A stretch of 64,000 nucleotides of DNA from JAICJC01 sp963757605 (lineage in GTDB: Bacteria; Actinomycetota; Thermoleophilia; Gaiellales; JAICJC01), in the NCBI GenBank assembly GCA_963757605.1, contig CAVWSF010000003.1, positions 434,001-498,000 of the forward strand. The letters run 5' to 3'. The notes beneath the pieces are model-generated. The model was not told where the DNA came from and ran no database searches. It worked only from the letters and a program-made list of their open reading frames with translations. Shown here piece after piece: positions 7,593 to 16,285 of the stretch. A program made the translations under genes and the position numbers. Numbering within the stretch: position 1 is the first letter of the stretch; each line of letters begins with the position of its first letter.

Positions 7593-9697
7593 CGTGGTTC
7601 CTCCTTCGGGGGTTGGGGCGGGATCTGTGGGCGCCTCCGAGCGCCCGTCTGCAGCGTTCGTCTGAGGGCTGGGACCGGTTCGGGCTCGGGCACGGGTTGG
7701 GGCTCCGGCTCGGGCTCGTCGTCGAAGAAGCCCTGGCCCTCGATGCTGATCCGCGGCAGCCCCGGTCGAGCCAGCTCGGAAGCCACCAGCTGCGCTCGCC
7801 GAGGAGCTCCATCACCGCAGGCACGCGCAGGCAGCGGACGACGGTGGCGTCGATGGCGATCGCGAACGCCAGGCCGACGCCGAAATCCTTCACGGTCGGG
7901 TCGCCGTTCAGGACGAAGCTCGTGAAGACGCAGACCATGACAAGCGCGGCCGAGGTGATCACCCGGCCGGTCGCCGCCAGGCCGTCGACGACCGCCTCCT
8001 TGGCGTCGCCCGAGTCGAGGTAGTGCTCCTGCATCTGCGTCACCAGGAACACCTCGTAGTCCATCGAGAGCCCGAACAGGATCGCGAACATGAGCAGCGG
8101 CGCGAAGCTCACGATCGGGATGGCGTGCGGGAGCCCGACGACGCCGGCGCCCCAGCCCTCCTGGAAGACCGCGGTCACGACGCCGTAGGCCGCCGCCACC
8201 CGAGAGCAGGTTCATCACCGCCGCCTTGAGCGGGATGACGACCGACCGGAACGCGAGCAGGAGCACGACCAGGCTCAGGAGCACGACGACGGCGATCATG
8301 AGCGGCACCTTGTTGGCGATCTTCTCGGCCAGGTCGATGTAGCCGGCGGTCTGGCCGCCGACGTACGCGATCGTGCCGGTCCCCGCGACGGCCTTCGGGA
8401 TGACCGTGTCGCGCAGGTTGTCGACCAGGTCCTCCGTCTCGTCGGCGGCGGGCGCCGTGGTCGCGACGGCCGTGAAGACCGCCGCCGTTCCGTCCTTGTC
8501 GCTCGTGTCGGACTGGCCGAGCCGCAGCTGCAACACGGGCAACGCGAGCACGAGGAGCAGGACGACGCTCCCGATCAGCGCCGGCCACGGCCGTCGCCCG
8601 ACGGCGCGCGCCATCCGCGCCCAGCCGTGCGGCTCCTTGTCGTCGGGATGGGTGGAGCCGAGGTGGACGGCGAGCGAGTGGATCCGCTCGCCGAGCACGC
8701 CGAGGAGCGCCGGCAGGAGCGTGATCGCGGCAAGAACGCTCACGACGACGGCGATCGCCGCGGTGTAGCCCAGCGTGGTGACGAGGGGGATCCCTGCCAC
8801 GAGGAGCGAGCAGAGCGCGATCGCCACGGTGATCCCGGCGAAGACGACCGCCCCGCCCGCCGTGGCGCAGGCCCGCGCGATCGACTCGCGCATCTCCATG
8901 TCCTCGGCCAGCTGGAGCTTGTGCTTGGTGACGATGAAGAGCGCGTAGTCGATCCCGACGCCGAGCCCGATCATCGTCGCGAGCGTCGGCGAGATGTTGG
9001 GGACGTCTGTCGTGTGCCCGACCAGCGTCACGAGCGCGAGCGTGATGATGAGCCCCACGATCGCGGTCACGATCGGGAGCGTCATCGCGGTCACCGTCCC
9101 GAACGCGAAGACGAGGATCACCACGGCCGCGGCGAGCCCGATGGCCTCGCTCGACTCGGTCGCCGGCTTCGAGAGCTTCTGGCCGACGTAGCCGCCGACG
9201 GCAACATCCAGCCCGGCGGCCTTCGCGGGGTCGGCGGCGTCGAGCACCGCCTGCGCCTCGTCAACGCTGGTGTCGCCCGAGCCGATGTCGAGCGAGACCG
9301 AGATGTAGGCGATCTTCCCGTCCTTGCTGAGAAGCGCCGACGCGCCCGGCTCGAGCGGGCTCACGACCCGGATCACGTGCGGCACCGCGTTCACGTTCTT
9401 CACGGTGCTGTCGATCGCGGCCTTGCTGGCCGAGTCGCCGATGGTGCCGTCCGGGTCGCGAAGCGAGATCGGGATGCTCCCGTAGGCCTGCTGCGGGAGC
9501 CGCTCCTGGAGCAGATCGGTCGCGCGCGTCGAGCCCGTCCCCGGTAGGGTCAGGTTGTCGGTCCAGTCCTCGCCGGCACTCGCCGCGGCGAGGTGGAGGA
9601 CGACGGCGACCGCGATCCAGGCGGCGATCACCGGCCAGCGGAAGCGCACGCAGGCGCGACCGCACGCATACAGGACCCGAGTCAACCGCGCGATCAT
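7589..9697 (-). CDS. MMPL/RND family transporter (two compensating frameshifts)
   Basis: A ~702-residue membrane protein of the MMPL group, which exports lipids or hydrophobic compounds in actinobacteria. It has an N-terminal helix, a large extracytoplasmic loop (~45-190), and two blocks of helices with the family signatures GLGVGIDYALFIVTKH (first half) and FGLSMDYEVFLVTQM (second half). The reading frame slips twice: one extra base at 8199-8201 (after AVMNLL) and one missing base in the C-run 7760-7763 (at WLDRG). The slips cancel, restoring a Pro/Glu-rich tail. Both lie in short homopolymers, so base-call error is likely. Start ATG at 9697 is chosen because it begins the first helix region; it is coupled to the ABM-like gene. 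Confidence 0.85.
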   Translation of the reverse strand: MIARLTRVLYACGRACVRFRWPVIAAWIAVAVVLHLAAASAGEDWTDNLTLPGTGSTRATDLLQERLPQQAYGSIPISLRDPDGTIGDSASKAAIDSTVKNVNAVPHVIRVVSPLEPGASALLSKDGKIAYISVSLDIGSGDTSVDEAQAVLDAADPAKAAGLDVAVGGYVGQKLSKPATESSEAIGLAAAVVILVFAFGTVTAMTLPIVTAIVGLIITLALVTLVGHTTDVPNISPTLATMIGLGVGIDYALFIVTKHKLQLAEDMEMRESIARACATAGGAVVFAGITVAIALCSLLVAGIPLVTTLGYTAAIAVVVSVLAAITLLPALLGVLGERIHSLAVHLGSTHPDDKEPHGWARMARAVGRRPWPALIGSVVLLLVLALPVLQLRLGQSDTSDKDGTAAVFTAVATTAPAADETEDLVDNLRDTVIPKAVAGTGTIAYVGGQTAGYIDLAEKIANKVPLMIAVVVLLSLVVLLLAFRSVVIPLKAAVMNLLSGGGGLRRRDRGLPGGLGRRRRRAPARHPDRELRAAAHVRDPVRALDGLRGVPGDADAGALPRLGRRQGGGRRRPGGDRPGDHLGRACHGLRLHELRPERRPDREGFRRRPGVRDRHRRHRRPLPARACGDGAPRRAQLVASELARPGLPRISIEGQGFFDDEPEPEPQPVPEPEPVPALRRTLQTGARRRPQIPPQPPKEEPR

Positions 9698-9746
9698 ACG
9701 GGGGGCGAACGGCCCGCCGCCGGGGGAGGGTGATACTTTCGGAGTC

Positions 9747-10730
9747 GTGCACATCCACCACCACGGGCACTCCCACGCCCACACGCACCTGCATCCCGGC
9801 GACCGCTCCGGCTCGGCGCGCGCGCTCTCGATCGCGCTCGGGCTGACCGTCGCCTACGGCGTCGTCCAGATCGTCACCGGCATCTGGTTCAACAGCCTGG
9901 CGCTCATCGCCGACGCCGCGCACAACGTGTCGGACGGCGCCGCGATCGGGCTCGCGCTGGCCGCGGCGTGGGCCGCGGGCCTGCCCGCGCGCGGCGCGCG
10001 GACGTTCGGGTGGCGGCGCGCGGAGATCCTGGCGGCGCTCGTGAACGGGCTCGCCCTCGTCGTGATCAGCATCGGCATCTTCGTCGAGGCCTTCCGCCGC
10101 TACGGCGATCCGCCGGAGGTGGCCGGAGCCGGCGTCCTGATCGTCGGGCTCGTCGGCATCGTGGCCAACGGCATCCCGGTCATCGTGATGCTGCGGGCAT
10201 CGACGGGCGATGACCTGAACCTGCGCGGAGCGATGATCCACGCGGCGACCGACGTGCTCGGTTCCGCGGGCGCCGCGCTGTCTGGGCTCATCGTCCTCAC
10301 GACCGGCTGGAAGCAGGCCGACCCGGTGATCGGCGCGCTGATCGGCCTCGTCGTCCTCGTGTCGTCATGGGGGCTCATCCGCGAGTCGCTGCGGATCCTG
10401 ATGGAGGTCGCGCCCGGCGACTGCGACCCGAGCGTGATCGGCCAGACGTTGGCCGACCATCCCGGCGTGAGGGAGGTGCACGACCTCCATATCTGGACGA
10501 TCACGAGCGGCTTCCCGGCCCTTTCGGCGCACGTCATCGCCGAGCCCGGCGCCGACCACGACCGCATCCTGCACGAGCTCGAGGCGCTGGTGCAGACCCG
10601 CTTTCGGATCCCCCACACCACGCTGCAGATCGACCGCGACCATTCCGAGCTCGTCCAGCTTCGCCCGCGGGCAGAGGGCGGCATCCGCCGTACCGCCCCA
10701 CTCGGAACGGGCGACGCCGACGAGCGATGA
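9747..10730 (+). CDS. Cation diffusion facilitator, zinc-type exporter
   Basis: A 327-residue CDF exporter with a His-rich N-terminus (HIHHHGHSHAHTH). It has six membrane helices with the two metal-site pairs HxxxD, HNVSD in helix 2 (H59, D63) and HAATD in helix 5, then a C-terminal cytoplasmic domain (VHDLHIWTITSGFPALSAHV). The HxxxD type is normally zinc-selective. It should swap cytoplasmic zinc for protons at the membrane. The start is a GTG at 9747 immediately before the His-rich stretch; the ribosome-binding site there is weak, so the start is less sure. It is divergent from the MMPL gene. Confidence 0.92.
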   Translation: MHIHHHGHSHAHTHLHPGDRSGSARALSIALGLTVAYGVVQIVTGIWFNSLALIADAAHNVSDGAAIGLALAAAWAAGLPARGARTFGWRRAEILAALVNGLALVVISIGIFVEAFRRYGDPPEVAGAGVLIVGLVGIVANGIPVIVMLRASTGDDLNLRGAMIHAATDVLGSAGAALSGLIVLTTGWKQADPVIGALIGLVVLVSSWGLIRESLRILMEVAPGDCDPSVIGQTLADHPGVREVHDLHIWTITSGFPALSAHVIAEPGADHDRILHELEALVQTRFRIPHTTLQIDRDHSELVQLRPRAEGGIRRTAPLGTGDADER

Positions 10731-10803
10731 CTTTTCGCCGCCGCGCGCGTCTGTAGTAGCGAAGCGGCGGACCGTCCGCCGCCCACGATGACCAGGAGGG
10801 GCG

Positions 10804-11172
10804 ATGCCCGGCCAGATAGTCCACTTCGAGATCCCGGCGGACGACACGTCGAAGAGCCGCGAGTTCTGGGGCTCGCTCTTCGGCTGGCAGTTCCAGAACT
10901 ACCCGGGGCCGTCGGAGTACCACATGACGAGGACCGGCGAGGAGAGCGGCGCGGCGATCACCAACATGGAGCCCGGGAAGAAGGGCACGCGCGCCTACTT
11001 CTCAGTCGACGACATCAACGCCGGCGCGGCCCGCGTGCGCGAGCTGGGCGGCGAGTCGGGCGACCCAATGCCCGTCCCCGAGATGGGCTGGTTCGCGACC
11101 TGCACCGACCCGCACGGCAACGAGTTCGGCCTGTGGCAGAACGACACGTCGGCCCGGATGCCGGAGGGCTAG
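10804..11172 (+). CDS. VOC (glyoxalase/bleomycin-resistance fold) protein
   Basis: A 122-residue vicinal-oxygen-chelate domain protein: it starts QIVHFEIPADDTSKSREFW and ends with the DPHGNEFGLWQ motif that supplies a metal-ligand Glu. Members bind a metal and act as lyases, dioxygenases or sequestering proteins; the substrate is not predictable. A strong AGGAGG lies just upstream of the ATG. The nearby MmcQ-like gene is on the same strand 19 bp further on. Confidence 0.85.
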   Translation: MPGQIVHFEIPADDTSKSREFWGSLFGWQFQNYPGPSEYHMTRTGEESGAAITNMEPGKKGTRAYFSVDDINAGAARVRELGGESGDPMPVPEMGWFATCTDPHGNEFGLWQNDTSARMPEG

Positions 11173-11191
11173 CCGCGCGCCGGGGGTCGGC

Positions 11192-11530
11192 ATGGTGACC
11201 CTCGACGACGTGCGGGCCCTGGCCCTGACGCTGCCGCGCACGACCGAGGGGTTCGTGCGCGGCCGCGTCAAGTTCCGCGTGGGCCGGATCGTCTACCTCT
11301 CGTTCGCGCGGGACGAGACGCTCATGGGGTTCGCGTTCCCGAAGGACGAGCGCGAGTGGCTGGTCGGCACGGAGCCCGCCAAGTTCCTCATGCCGCGCAC
11401 GTCCGACCTCCGCTACAACTGGGTCGTCGTCCGGCTGGCGGCGATCGACGCGGAGGAGATGCGCGGGCTCGTCATCGACGCGTGGAGCATGGTCGTCCCG
11501 AAGCGCGTGTCGGCGCCGTACGCGGAGTAA
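11192..11530 (+). CDS. MmcQ/YjbR-like protein
   Basis: A 112-residue protein of the MmcQ/YjbR family: VRALALTLPRTTEGFVRGRVKFRVG at the start, FAFPKDEREWLV in the middle, and SMVVPKRV at the end, as in this double-wing fold. The family has been suggested to bind DNA, but the cellular role is not established. It ends one base before the convergent phosphoesterase gene. Confidence 0.8.
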   Translation: MVTLDDVRALALTLPRTTEGFVRGRVKFRVGRIVYLSFARDETLMGFAFPKDEREWLVGTEPAKFLMPRTSDLRYNWVVVRLAAIDAEEMRGLVIDAWSMVVPKRVSAPYAE

Positions 11531-11531
11531 C

Positions 11532-12473
11532 TCAGCGGCAGTCCGCGTCGCCCTTGTCGACGACCGTGCCGGCGGTGTTCACGAACGCCCAGTGATAGCT
11601 CGTCGCATGCAGGCGCAGCTCGAGGACGCCGTACTGCTTGGTGGTCGTCTCGACGTTCCGGGTGCCGTCCAGCGAGAAGAGGCTCCGGCCGCCGGTGCCG
11701 ACGATGAACTGGCGCACGCCGCCGGCTTGGTCGACGTGGCCGCTCGCATCCTGCGGCGCGAACCGCGCGTAGTTGTGCAGGTGGCCGTTCAGGACGATGT
11801 CGGCGTGCTCGGCGTACAGGATGGCCCAGAACGCCTTGTAGCTCGACGCCGTGTGCGACGTGCCGTTGTAGTACGGCTGGTGCCAGTAGACGAGCGTGCA
11901 CGTGGCAGCGTCGAGCTGGTTGCGCAGGAACGTGGCCTGCGGGCTCGACGCACCGCAGCCGCCGGCGTGGCCGCACTCGGCGTTCAGCGCGACCAGGCGC
12001 CACTTCCCGAGCGTCCAGGCGTAGTCGCCGCGGGAGTTGCCGGCGGCGGCGCCGAAGTACTGGAAGTAGCCCGCCGCGTCGCGCGGGCAGCCGCTTCCGC
12101 TCTCGTAGTCGTTGTCGCCGGGAACCGGGTGGATCATCGCCTTGAACCGCCCCCAGGACGGATCGAAGGACTGCTGGAACTGCTGGGTGCTGCCGCACTG
12201 GTACTGGTTGTCGCCGAGCGTGAGGACAGCGTCGATCGGCTCGGACCGGATCAGGTCGCTCGTAGCCTTCTGCTTGCACGCCGACGACGTGCCGTTGCCG
12301 TTTCGGAACTTCGAGGAGGACGGGTCGCAGGCGATGTCGCCCGCGGCTGCGATCAGCGGGTCGGGCGGCGCCGCTGCGCGCGCATGACCCGGACGCGCTG
12401 CGGCGCTCGAGACGACCACCACCGCCACCAGCGCGGCGACCGCGGCCGCGCCCACACCATGCCAGACCTTCAT
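11532..12473 (-). CDS. Secreted calcineurin-like metallophosphoesterase
   Basis: A 313-residue exported phosphoesterase. The N-terminus has a signal peptide (about 30 residues ending ARAAAPP). The metallophosphatase blocks follow: AAGDIACD, TLGDNQY, PGDNDY (in place of GNHE), WHQPYY and GHLHNYAR, which together bind a two-metal centre. The pattern resembles purple-acid-phosphatase-like secreted enzymes. The substrate is unknown; phosphate scavenging is plausible. The ATG at 12473 was preferred because it begins the signal peptide. It is flanked tail to tail by the MmcQ-like gene. Confidence 0.88.
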   Translation of the reverse strand: MKVWHGVGAAAVAALVAVVVVSSAAARPGHARAAAPPDPLIAAAGDIACDPSSSKFRNGNGTSSACKQKATSDLIRSEPIDAVLTLGDNQYQCGSTQQFQQSFDPSWGRFKAMIHPVPGDNDYESGSGCPRDAAGYFQYFGAAAGNSRGDYAWTLGKWRLVALNAECGHAGGCGASSPQATFLRNQLDAATCTLVYWHQPYYNGTSHTASSYKAFWAILYAEHADIVLNGHLHNYARFAPQDASGHVDQAGGVRQFIVGTGGRSLFSLDGTRNVETTTKQYGVLELRLHATSYHWAFVNTAGTVVDKGDADCR

Positions 12474-12537
12474 CGCGTCCCCCCGGATCGCCCCCGACGT
12501 TCTCCCCCTCAGGGTGTACGGGCGAAACGCGAGACCG

Positions 12538-13605
12538 TCAAGCCGAGCGCCAGCGGCGGCGGGCGACGAGCGCGGGACGCGGCGCCGAGGCGGCCTCGTC
12601 CGCGGGCGGGGCGAGGGCCGGCCGGCCCTCGAGCTCGCCAAGCGTGTAGAAGCGCTCGGCCACGTCGCGCGTGCGCTCGATGACCTCGGCCACGTGATCG
12701 GCCGAGAGCCGGTCGCGCCACGCCCATGCGTTGGCCTGGCTCTGCATCGGCTGGAACGCCGTGCGGCCGAGCCCGACCCGGCCCCAGGGCACCTGGCGCT
12801 GCGCGGAGCCCGCCAGGCAGCCGCTGCGGACGGCGTCCTGCGCGGCCTCGTTGAAGCTCAGCCCCTCGAGGCGGCCGTAGAGGGCCCGGAACTCGTTCAT
12901 GGGATCGGTCGCCAGGTCCTCGTAGCGGACGACGGCGAAGCGCGGATTGTGCTCCACCTGATGCTGGATGCCGGCGTGGATCACCTTCCAGAGGAGCGCG
13001 CCGTGCGCGATCGGCTCGAGGGGCTCGCGGGCCGCGCGCTCGAGCTCCTCGGCGTACGGCGCGAGCAGGTCGCGGACGAGCTCCGGCTGCGCCGCGATGT
13101 CCGGCAGGTTGTCGCTCCAGCCGGTGCCGATCCGGGCGAGGCTCGAGACGATCCCGGCCGGGTGGCGGACGAGCATCACGACCTGGCAGTCGAGCCGCTC
13201 CGCCATCCACTCGGCGGCGAACACCATGTAGGGGTCGTCGATCAGCGGCCTCTTGCCGCGGACACGCCCGTGCGAGAACACCGCCGCGTACTTCGCCATC
13301 TTGGCGAGGTCGTAGATGCCGCGGTTGGCGCGCAGCTCGGCCACGACGTTGTAGCGCAGGCGCAGCATGTCGCGGAACCCGGCGACGTACTCCGCCTCGT
13401 TGTGGGCGCCGACGTACTGGTAGGCGCGCGGAGGCGGGACGCGCAGGATGCCCGGCGTGAGGCCGGGAGGGTGCCGGCGGTTGAACGGCTCGTTGATGTG
13501 CACGACCTCGCCGCTGCCGGCGACCATGCGCGACACCCAGCTGCCACCGGACCGCGCCATGCCCGTGATCAAGATCGGTCTGCCCAACGCCCAGCCCTTC
13601 TCCAC
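12538..13605 (-). CDS. PAPS-dependent sulfotransferase family protein
   Basis: A 355-residue sulfotransferase-fold protein. The 5'-phosphosulfate loop is GMARSGGSWVSRMV (residues ~15-28) and the 3'-phosphate-binding region is RHPAGIVSSLARIGTGW, with an Arg and Ser at the expected places. Such enzymes transfer sulfate from PAPS to hydroxyls on lipids, sugars or peptides; the acceptor is unknown. The start is GTG. A basic C-terminal tail ends the protein. No PAPS synthesis genes are nearby. Confidence 0.8.
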   Translation of the reverse strand: MEKGWALGRPILITGMARSGGSWVSRMVAGSGEVVHINEPFNRRHPPGLTPGILRVPPPRAYQYVGAHNEAEYVAGFRDMLRLRYNVVAELRANRGIYDLAKMAKYAAVFSHGRVRGKRPLIDDPYMVFAAEWMAERLDCQVVMLVRHPAGIVSSLARIGTGWSDNLPDIAAQPELVRDLLAPYAEELERAAREPLEPIAHGALLWKVIHAGIQHQVEHNPRFAVVRYEDLATDPMNEFRALYGRLEGLSFNEAAQDAVRSGCLAGSAQRQVPWGRVGLGRTAFQPMQSQANAWAWRDRLSADHVAEVIERTRDVAERFYTLGELEGRPALAPPADEAASAPRPALVARRRWRSA

Positions 13606-13669
13606 TCGTTTACACCTCTTGGGTACGGGCGAAGGCGTCCGATGTCAAGCGGTTTGCGTCACATACCGG

Positions 13670-14584
13670 TCAGCTCGGGTCCTGCGGCTCCCGCGCCGGG
13701 CGCGGGTTGAGCACGCGGCAGCGGTGCACCTCGGCGTTGATCTCGCCGCCCACGAGCAGCGCGAGCGCCGAGACCCAGAGCCACGTCAGCATGATGATCA
13801 CCGCCGCCAGGCTCCCCCAGGCCTTGTTGTACGTCGAGAAGTTGCTCGTGTAGACGGCGAAGAGGCCGGACGCCACGAGCCAGACGACGACCGCGAAGAC
13901 GGCCCCGGGCGTGATGAACTGCCACTTGCGCGGAACGACGTTCGGGGCCATATAGAGGACGATCGCGAACATCGTCAGGAGCCCGACGAGCAGGATCGGC
14001 CACTCCGCCGTCCACCACACCCAGCGGACGAGGGTGGTGTTGCCGACGGCAGAGCCCACCCACCGGCTGGCATCGGGGCCGAGCACGAGCAGGACGAAGA
14101 CGAGCGCGAAGCTCACGACCACGCAGAAGATGAGCGTCACCGCGATCAGCCGCTTCTTGACGAAGCCGCGCGTCTCGTCGCGGTCGTAGGCCGCCGTGAG
14201 CGCCCACATCACCGTCTGCATCGCCCCGGACAGCGTCCAGAGCGCGAGCAGGAAGCCGACGACGATCATCACGAGCCCGCCGCTTTGGGCCTCGGTGGTT
14301 CGGGTGAGCGTGTCGCCGACCAGGTTGACGACGCTCGCCGGCATCACGGGCGACAGGTGGTCGAGAACGCTGTTGATGGCGTCCGGGCCGGCGAAGAGGC
14401 TGAACGCGCCGACCGCCACCAGAAGCGCCGACGGGATGGCGAGGAACGCGTAGTAGGCGACGGCCGCGGCGAGGTTCGTGACGTTGTCGGCCAGCGCGCG
14501 CTTGATGCCGCGATAGACGACTCCCACGTAGTCGCGGGCCGACAGGTCGCTCAGGTCGCCGGCTTCGGCGTGGACGGCCGACAT
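13670..14584 (-). CDS. YihY/UPF0761 family inner-membrane protein
   Basis: A 304-residue membrane protein of the YihY (once 'RNase BN-like') family with about six helices. Recognisable parts are AAAVAYYAFLAIPSALL near the N-terminus, GAMQTVMWALTAAYDRDETR after the third helix, and WGSLAAVIIMLTWLWVSALALLVGGEINAE near the end. The function is not established. The ATG at 14584 gives a normal family length. It lies 46 bp downstream of the XRE regulator gene on the same strand. Confidence 0.88.
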   Translation of the reverse strand: MSAVHAEAGDLSDLSARDYVGVVYRGIKRALADNVTNLAAAVAYYAFLAIPSALLVAVGAFSLFAGPDAINSVLDHLSPVMPASVVNLVGDTLTRTTEAQSGGLVMIVVGFLLALWTLSGAMQTVMWALTAAYDRDETRGFVKKRLIAVTLIFCVVVSFALVFVLLVLGPDASRWVGSAVGNTTLVRWVWWTAEWPILLVGLLTMFAIVLYMAPNVVPRKWQFITPGAVFAVVVWLVASGLFAVYTSNFSTYNKAWGSLAAVIIMLTWLWVSALALLVGGEINAEVHRCRVLNPRPAREPQDPS

Positions 14585-14630
14585 GGACGGAGTATTCCCG
14601 CGGGGGCGGCGCCCCGAACGCCCGCGCCGC

Positions 14631-14993
14631 TCAGTCCGCTTCGCGCTCGTCCACGGCCGTCCAGTCGGCCGGGACGCCGAGCACGTCGCAGAGGGCGACG
14701 AGCGACCCGTAGCTCGTCGAGCCCGTGCGCTCCGCCCGGGCGACCGTGGACGGGTGCAGGCCCGCGATCCGCGCGAGCATCGTCCGGCTGAGACCGCTGC
14801 GCTCGCGGGCGCGGCGGAGCCGGTGGCCGACCCGCTCCCGGAACGGGTACATCCGGTAGAGCTCGGCGAGCTGCCACTCGCAGTACTCGGCCACCCGCTC
14901 GGCCGCGTGCTGCTCGCAGCGGAGCCGGTGGATCTCGGCACGCAGCGCCGCGTCGAGCGCAGCGCCGCCCGCGCCGTCGTCGGTCATGCCCAT
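14631..14993 (-). CDS. XRE-family helix-turn-helix regulator
   Basis: A ~120-residue protein with an N-terminal helical region rich in Glu/Arg (about residues 15-60, possibly coiled coil) and a C-terminal lambda-repressor-type HTH (RRARERSGLSRTMLARIAGLHPSTVARAE, shown here only to mark the two helices and turn at about residues 65-95). The start is ambiguous between ATG 14993 and ATG 14987. It is divergent from the secreted protein gene at 15104, separated by about 110 bp, and may regulate it or the downstream YihY gene. Confidence 0.75.
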   Translation of the reverse strand: MGMTDDGAGGAALDAALRAEIHRLRCEQHAAERVAEYCEWQLAELYRMYPFRERVGHRLRRARERSGLSRTMLARIAGLHPSTVARAERTGSTSYGSLVALCDVLGVPADWTAVDEREAD

Positions 14994-15103
14994 GCCCCGA
15001 ACATCGCGCCGGCCCGGCCCGCCGTTACACATAGGGAGACCCCCGACGCGATGCCCTCGAGGCGCGACCTACCGTCGAGCCAATCTCTCGAAGGAGGATC
15101 GGC

Positions 15104-16174
15104 ATGACCCGCACCGCCCATCGCATCGGCCTCGCCGTCGCCGTCGCCCTCGCCCTCGCGGCGGCCGTCGGCGCCGGCACCACCACCGCGTACGCCGACA
15201 GCGGCACAGCCGCGGTGACCTCGTCGATCTCGCTCTCCTTCTCGGGCGGGACCAGGATCACCGTCGGCGACCAGGCGAGCCTGTTCGGCTCCCTGAGCTT
15301 CTCCGACAGCTCGTCGGCGAACGGCCTGACCGTCCACGTGACGCGCACGAACCCCGACCACACCCAGACGGTCGTCGGCGACGTGACGACGACCTCCGAT
15401 CAGGGCGGCTTCACCTTCGTCGACTCCCCGCCCGCGCGCGGCAATTACAGCTACACCGCCACGTTCGATGGCGATGCGCAGCGAAGCGCCGCGACGGGCA
15501 CGTCGGACGTCCTCGCCGTGAACGGCATGGTCACGTCGCTCGGCCTCAAGGCCTCGGCGACCAAGAGCGGCTATCGCCATCGCGTCACGGTGACCGCGCA
15601 CCTCGGGAACCACGGGACGAACGACGTCGTTCAGATCTACAAGCGGCCCTTCGCCGGCGGCACCCGCACGCTCGTTCGCTCGGCGGCCGTGGACGCCGAC
15701 GGCAACCTCGACGTCACCGTGCGGCCGCGCAAGAACACCACGTTCGACGCCGTCTACGCGGGCGACGACGTGTTCAGGGCCGCCGCCAGCCCGAAGGTCA
15801 CGGTGGCGGTGCGGGTGGCGATCACCGGCACGCTGTCGCGCTTCTACGCGACAAGCGGCGCCTACCGCCTCTACCACTACAGCTCGAGCTGCGTCTCGAG
15901 CGGCACCGGCTGCCCGCGCTACGGGGTGTCGGTGGCTCCCGGCCACGCCGGCGAGAACGTCCGGCTGACGCTGGCCGTCCACACGTCGTCGGGATGGGTC
16001 GTCATCGGCCACGAGCGCGTCAAGCTGAACGCGCGCAGCCGGGCCCACATCTTCCTGGGCTACGCCAACCGGGCGATCATCGGACCCCGGTTCCGCCTGC
16101 AGGCGCAGTTCAGGCGCGACGGCTCCAACGCCGGCAACACGACGGGCTGGTCGTACCTCAGGGTGACGGGCTGA
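15104..16174 (+). CDS. Secreted protein with Ig-like repeats
   Basis: A 356-residue exported protein. A clear signal peptide (hydrophobic core LAVAVALALAAAVGAG, cleavage near AYA-DS) leads into two Ig-like beta domains (about residues 35-140 and 145-245) of the kind found in bacterial surface proteins, each ending in a YxATFDGD or FDAVYAGDD strand. The C-terminal third (RFYATSGAYRLYHYSS, a CVSSGTGC pair that could form a disulfide) is not recognised. An AAGGAGG motif precedes the ATG. A structural or adhesive surface role is a guess. Confidence 0.75.
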   Translation: MTRTAHRIGLAVAVALALAAAVGAGTTTAYADSGTAAVTSSISLSFSGGTRITVGDQASLFGSLSFSDSSSANGLTVHVTRTNPDHTQTVVGDVTTTSDQGGFTFVDSPPARGNYSYTATFDGDAQRSAATGTSDVLAVNGMVTSLGLKASATKSGYRHRVTVTAHLGNHGTNDVVQIYKRPFAGGTRTLVRSAAVDADGNLDVTVRPRKNTTFDAVYAGDDVFRAAASPKVTVAVRVAITGTLSRFYATSGAYRLYHYSSSCVSSGTGCPRYGVSVAPGHAGENVRLTLAVHTSSGWVVIGHERVKLNARSRAHIFLGYANRAIIGPRFRLQAQFRRDGSNAGNTTGWSYLRVTG

Positions 16175-16230
16175 CCCAGGGCCGCGGGGCGGCGGCGAGC
16201 GCGAGCTCCCGCCGCCCGAGTCTGCGTGAC

Positions 16231-16260
16231 TTGACAAGTTCTCGCAGGGCGGCGTATCGT
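16231..16260 (+). promoter_or_regulatory. Promoter of first propeller gene
   Basis: TTGACA at 16231-16236 and TATCGT at 16255-16260 with an 18-bp spacer. The same layout, with a related spacer, precedes the paralogue at 17820, which supports it as the real promoter. Confidence 0.7.
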
Positions 16261-16285
16261 CGATCGGGGTACGAGAGGGGGAGTC

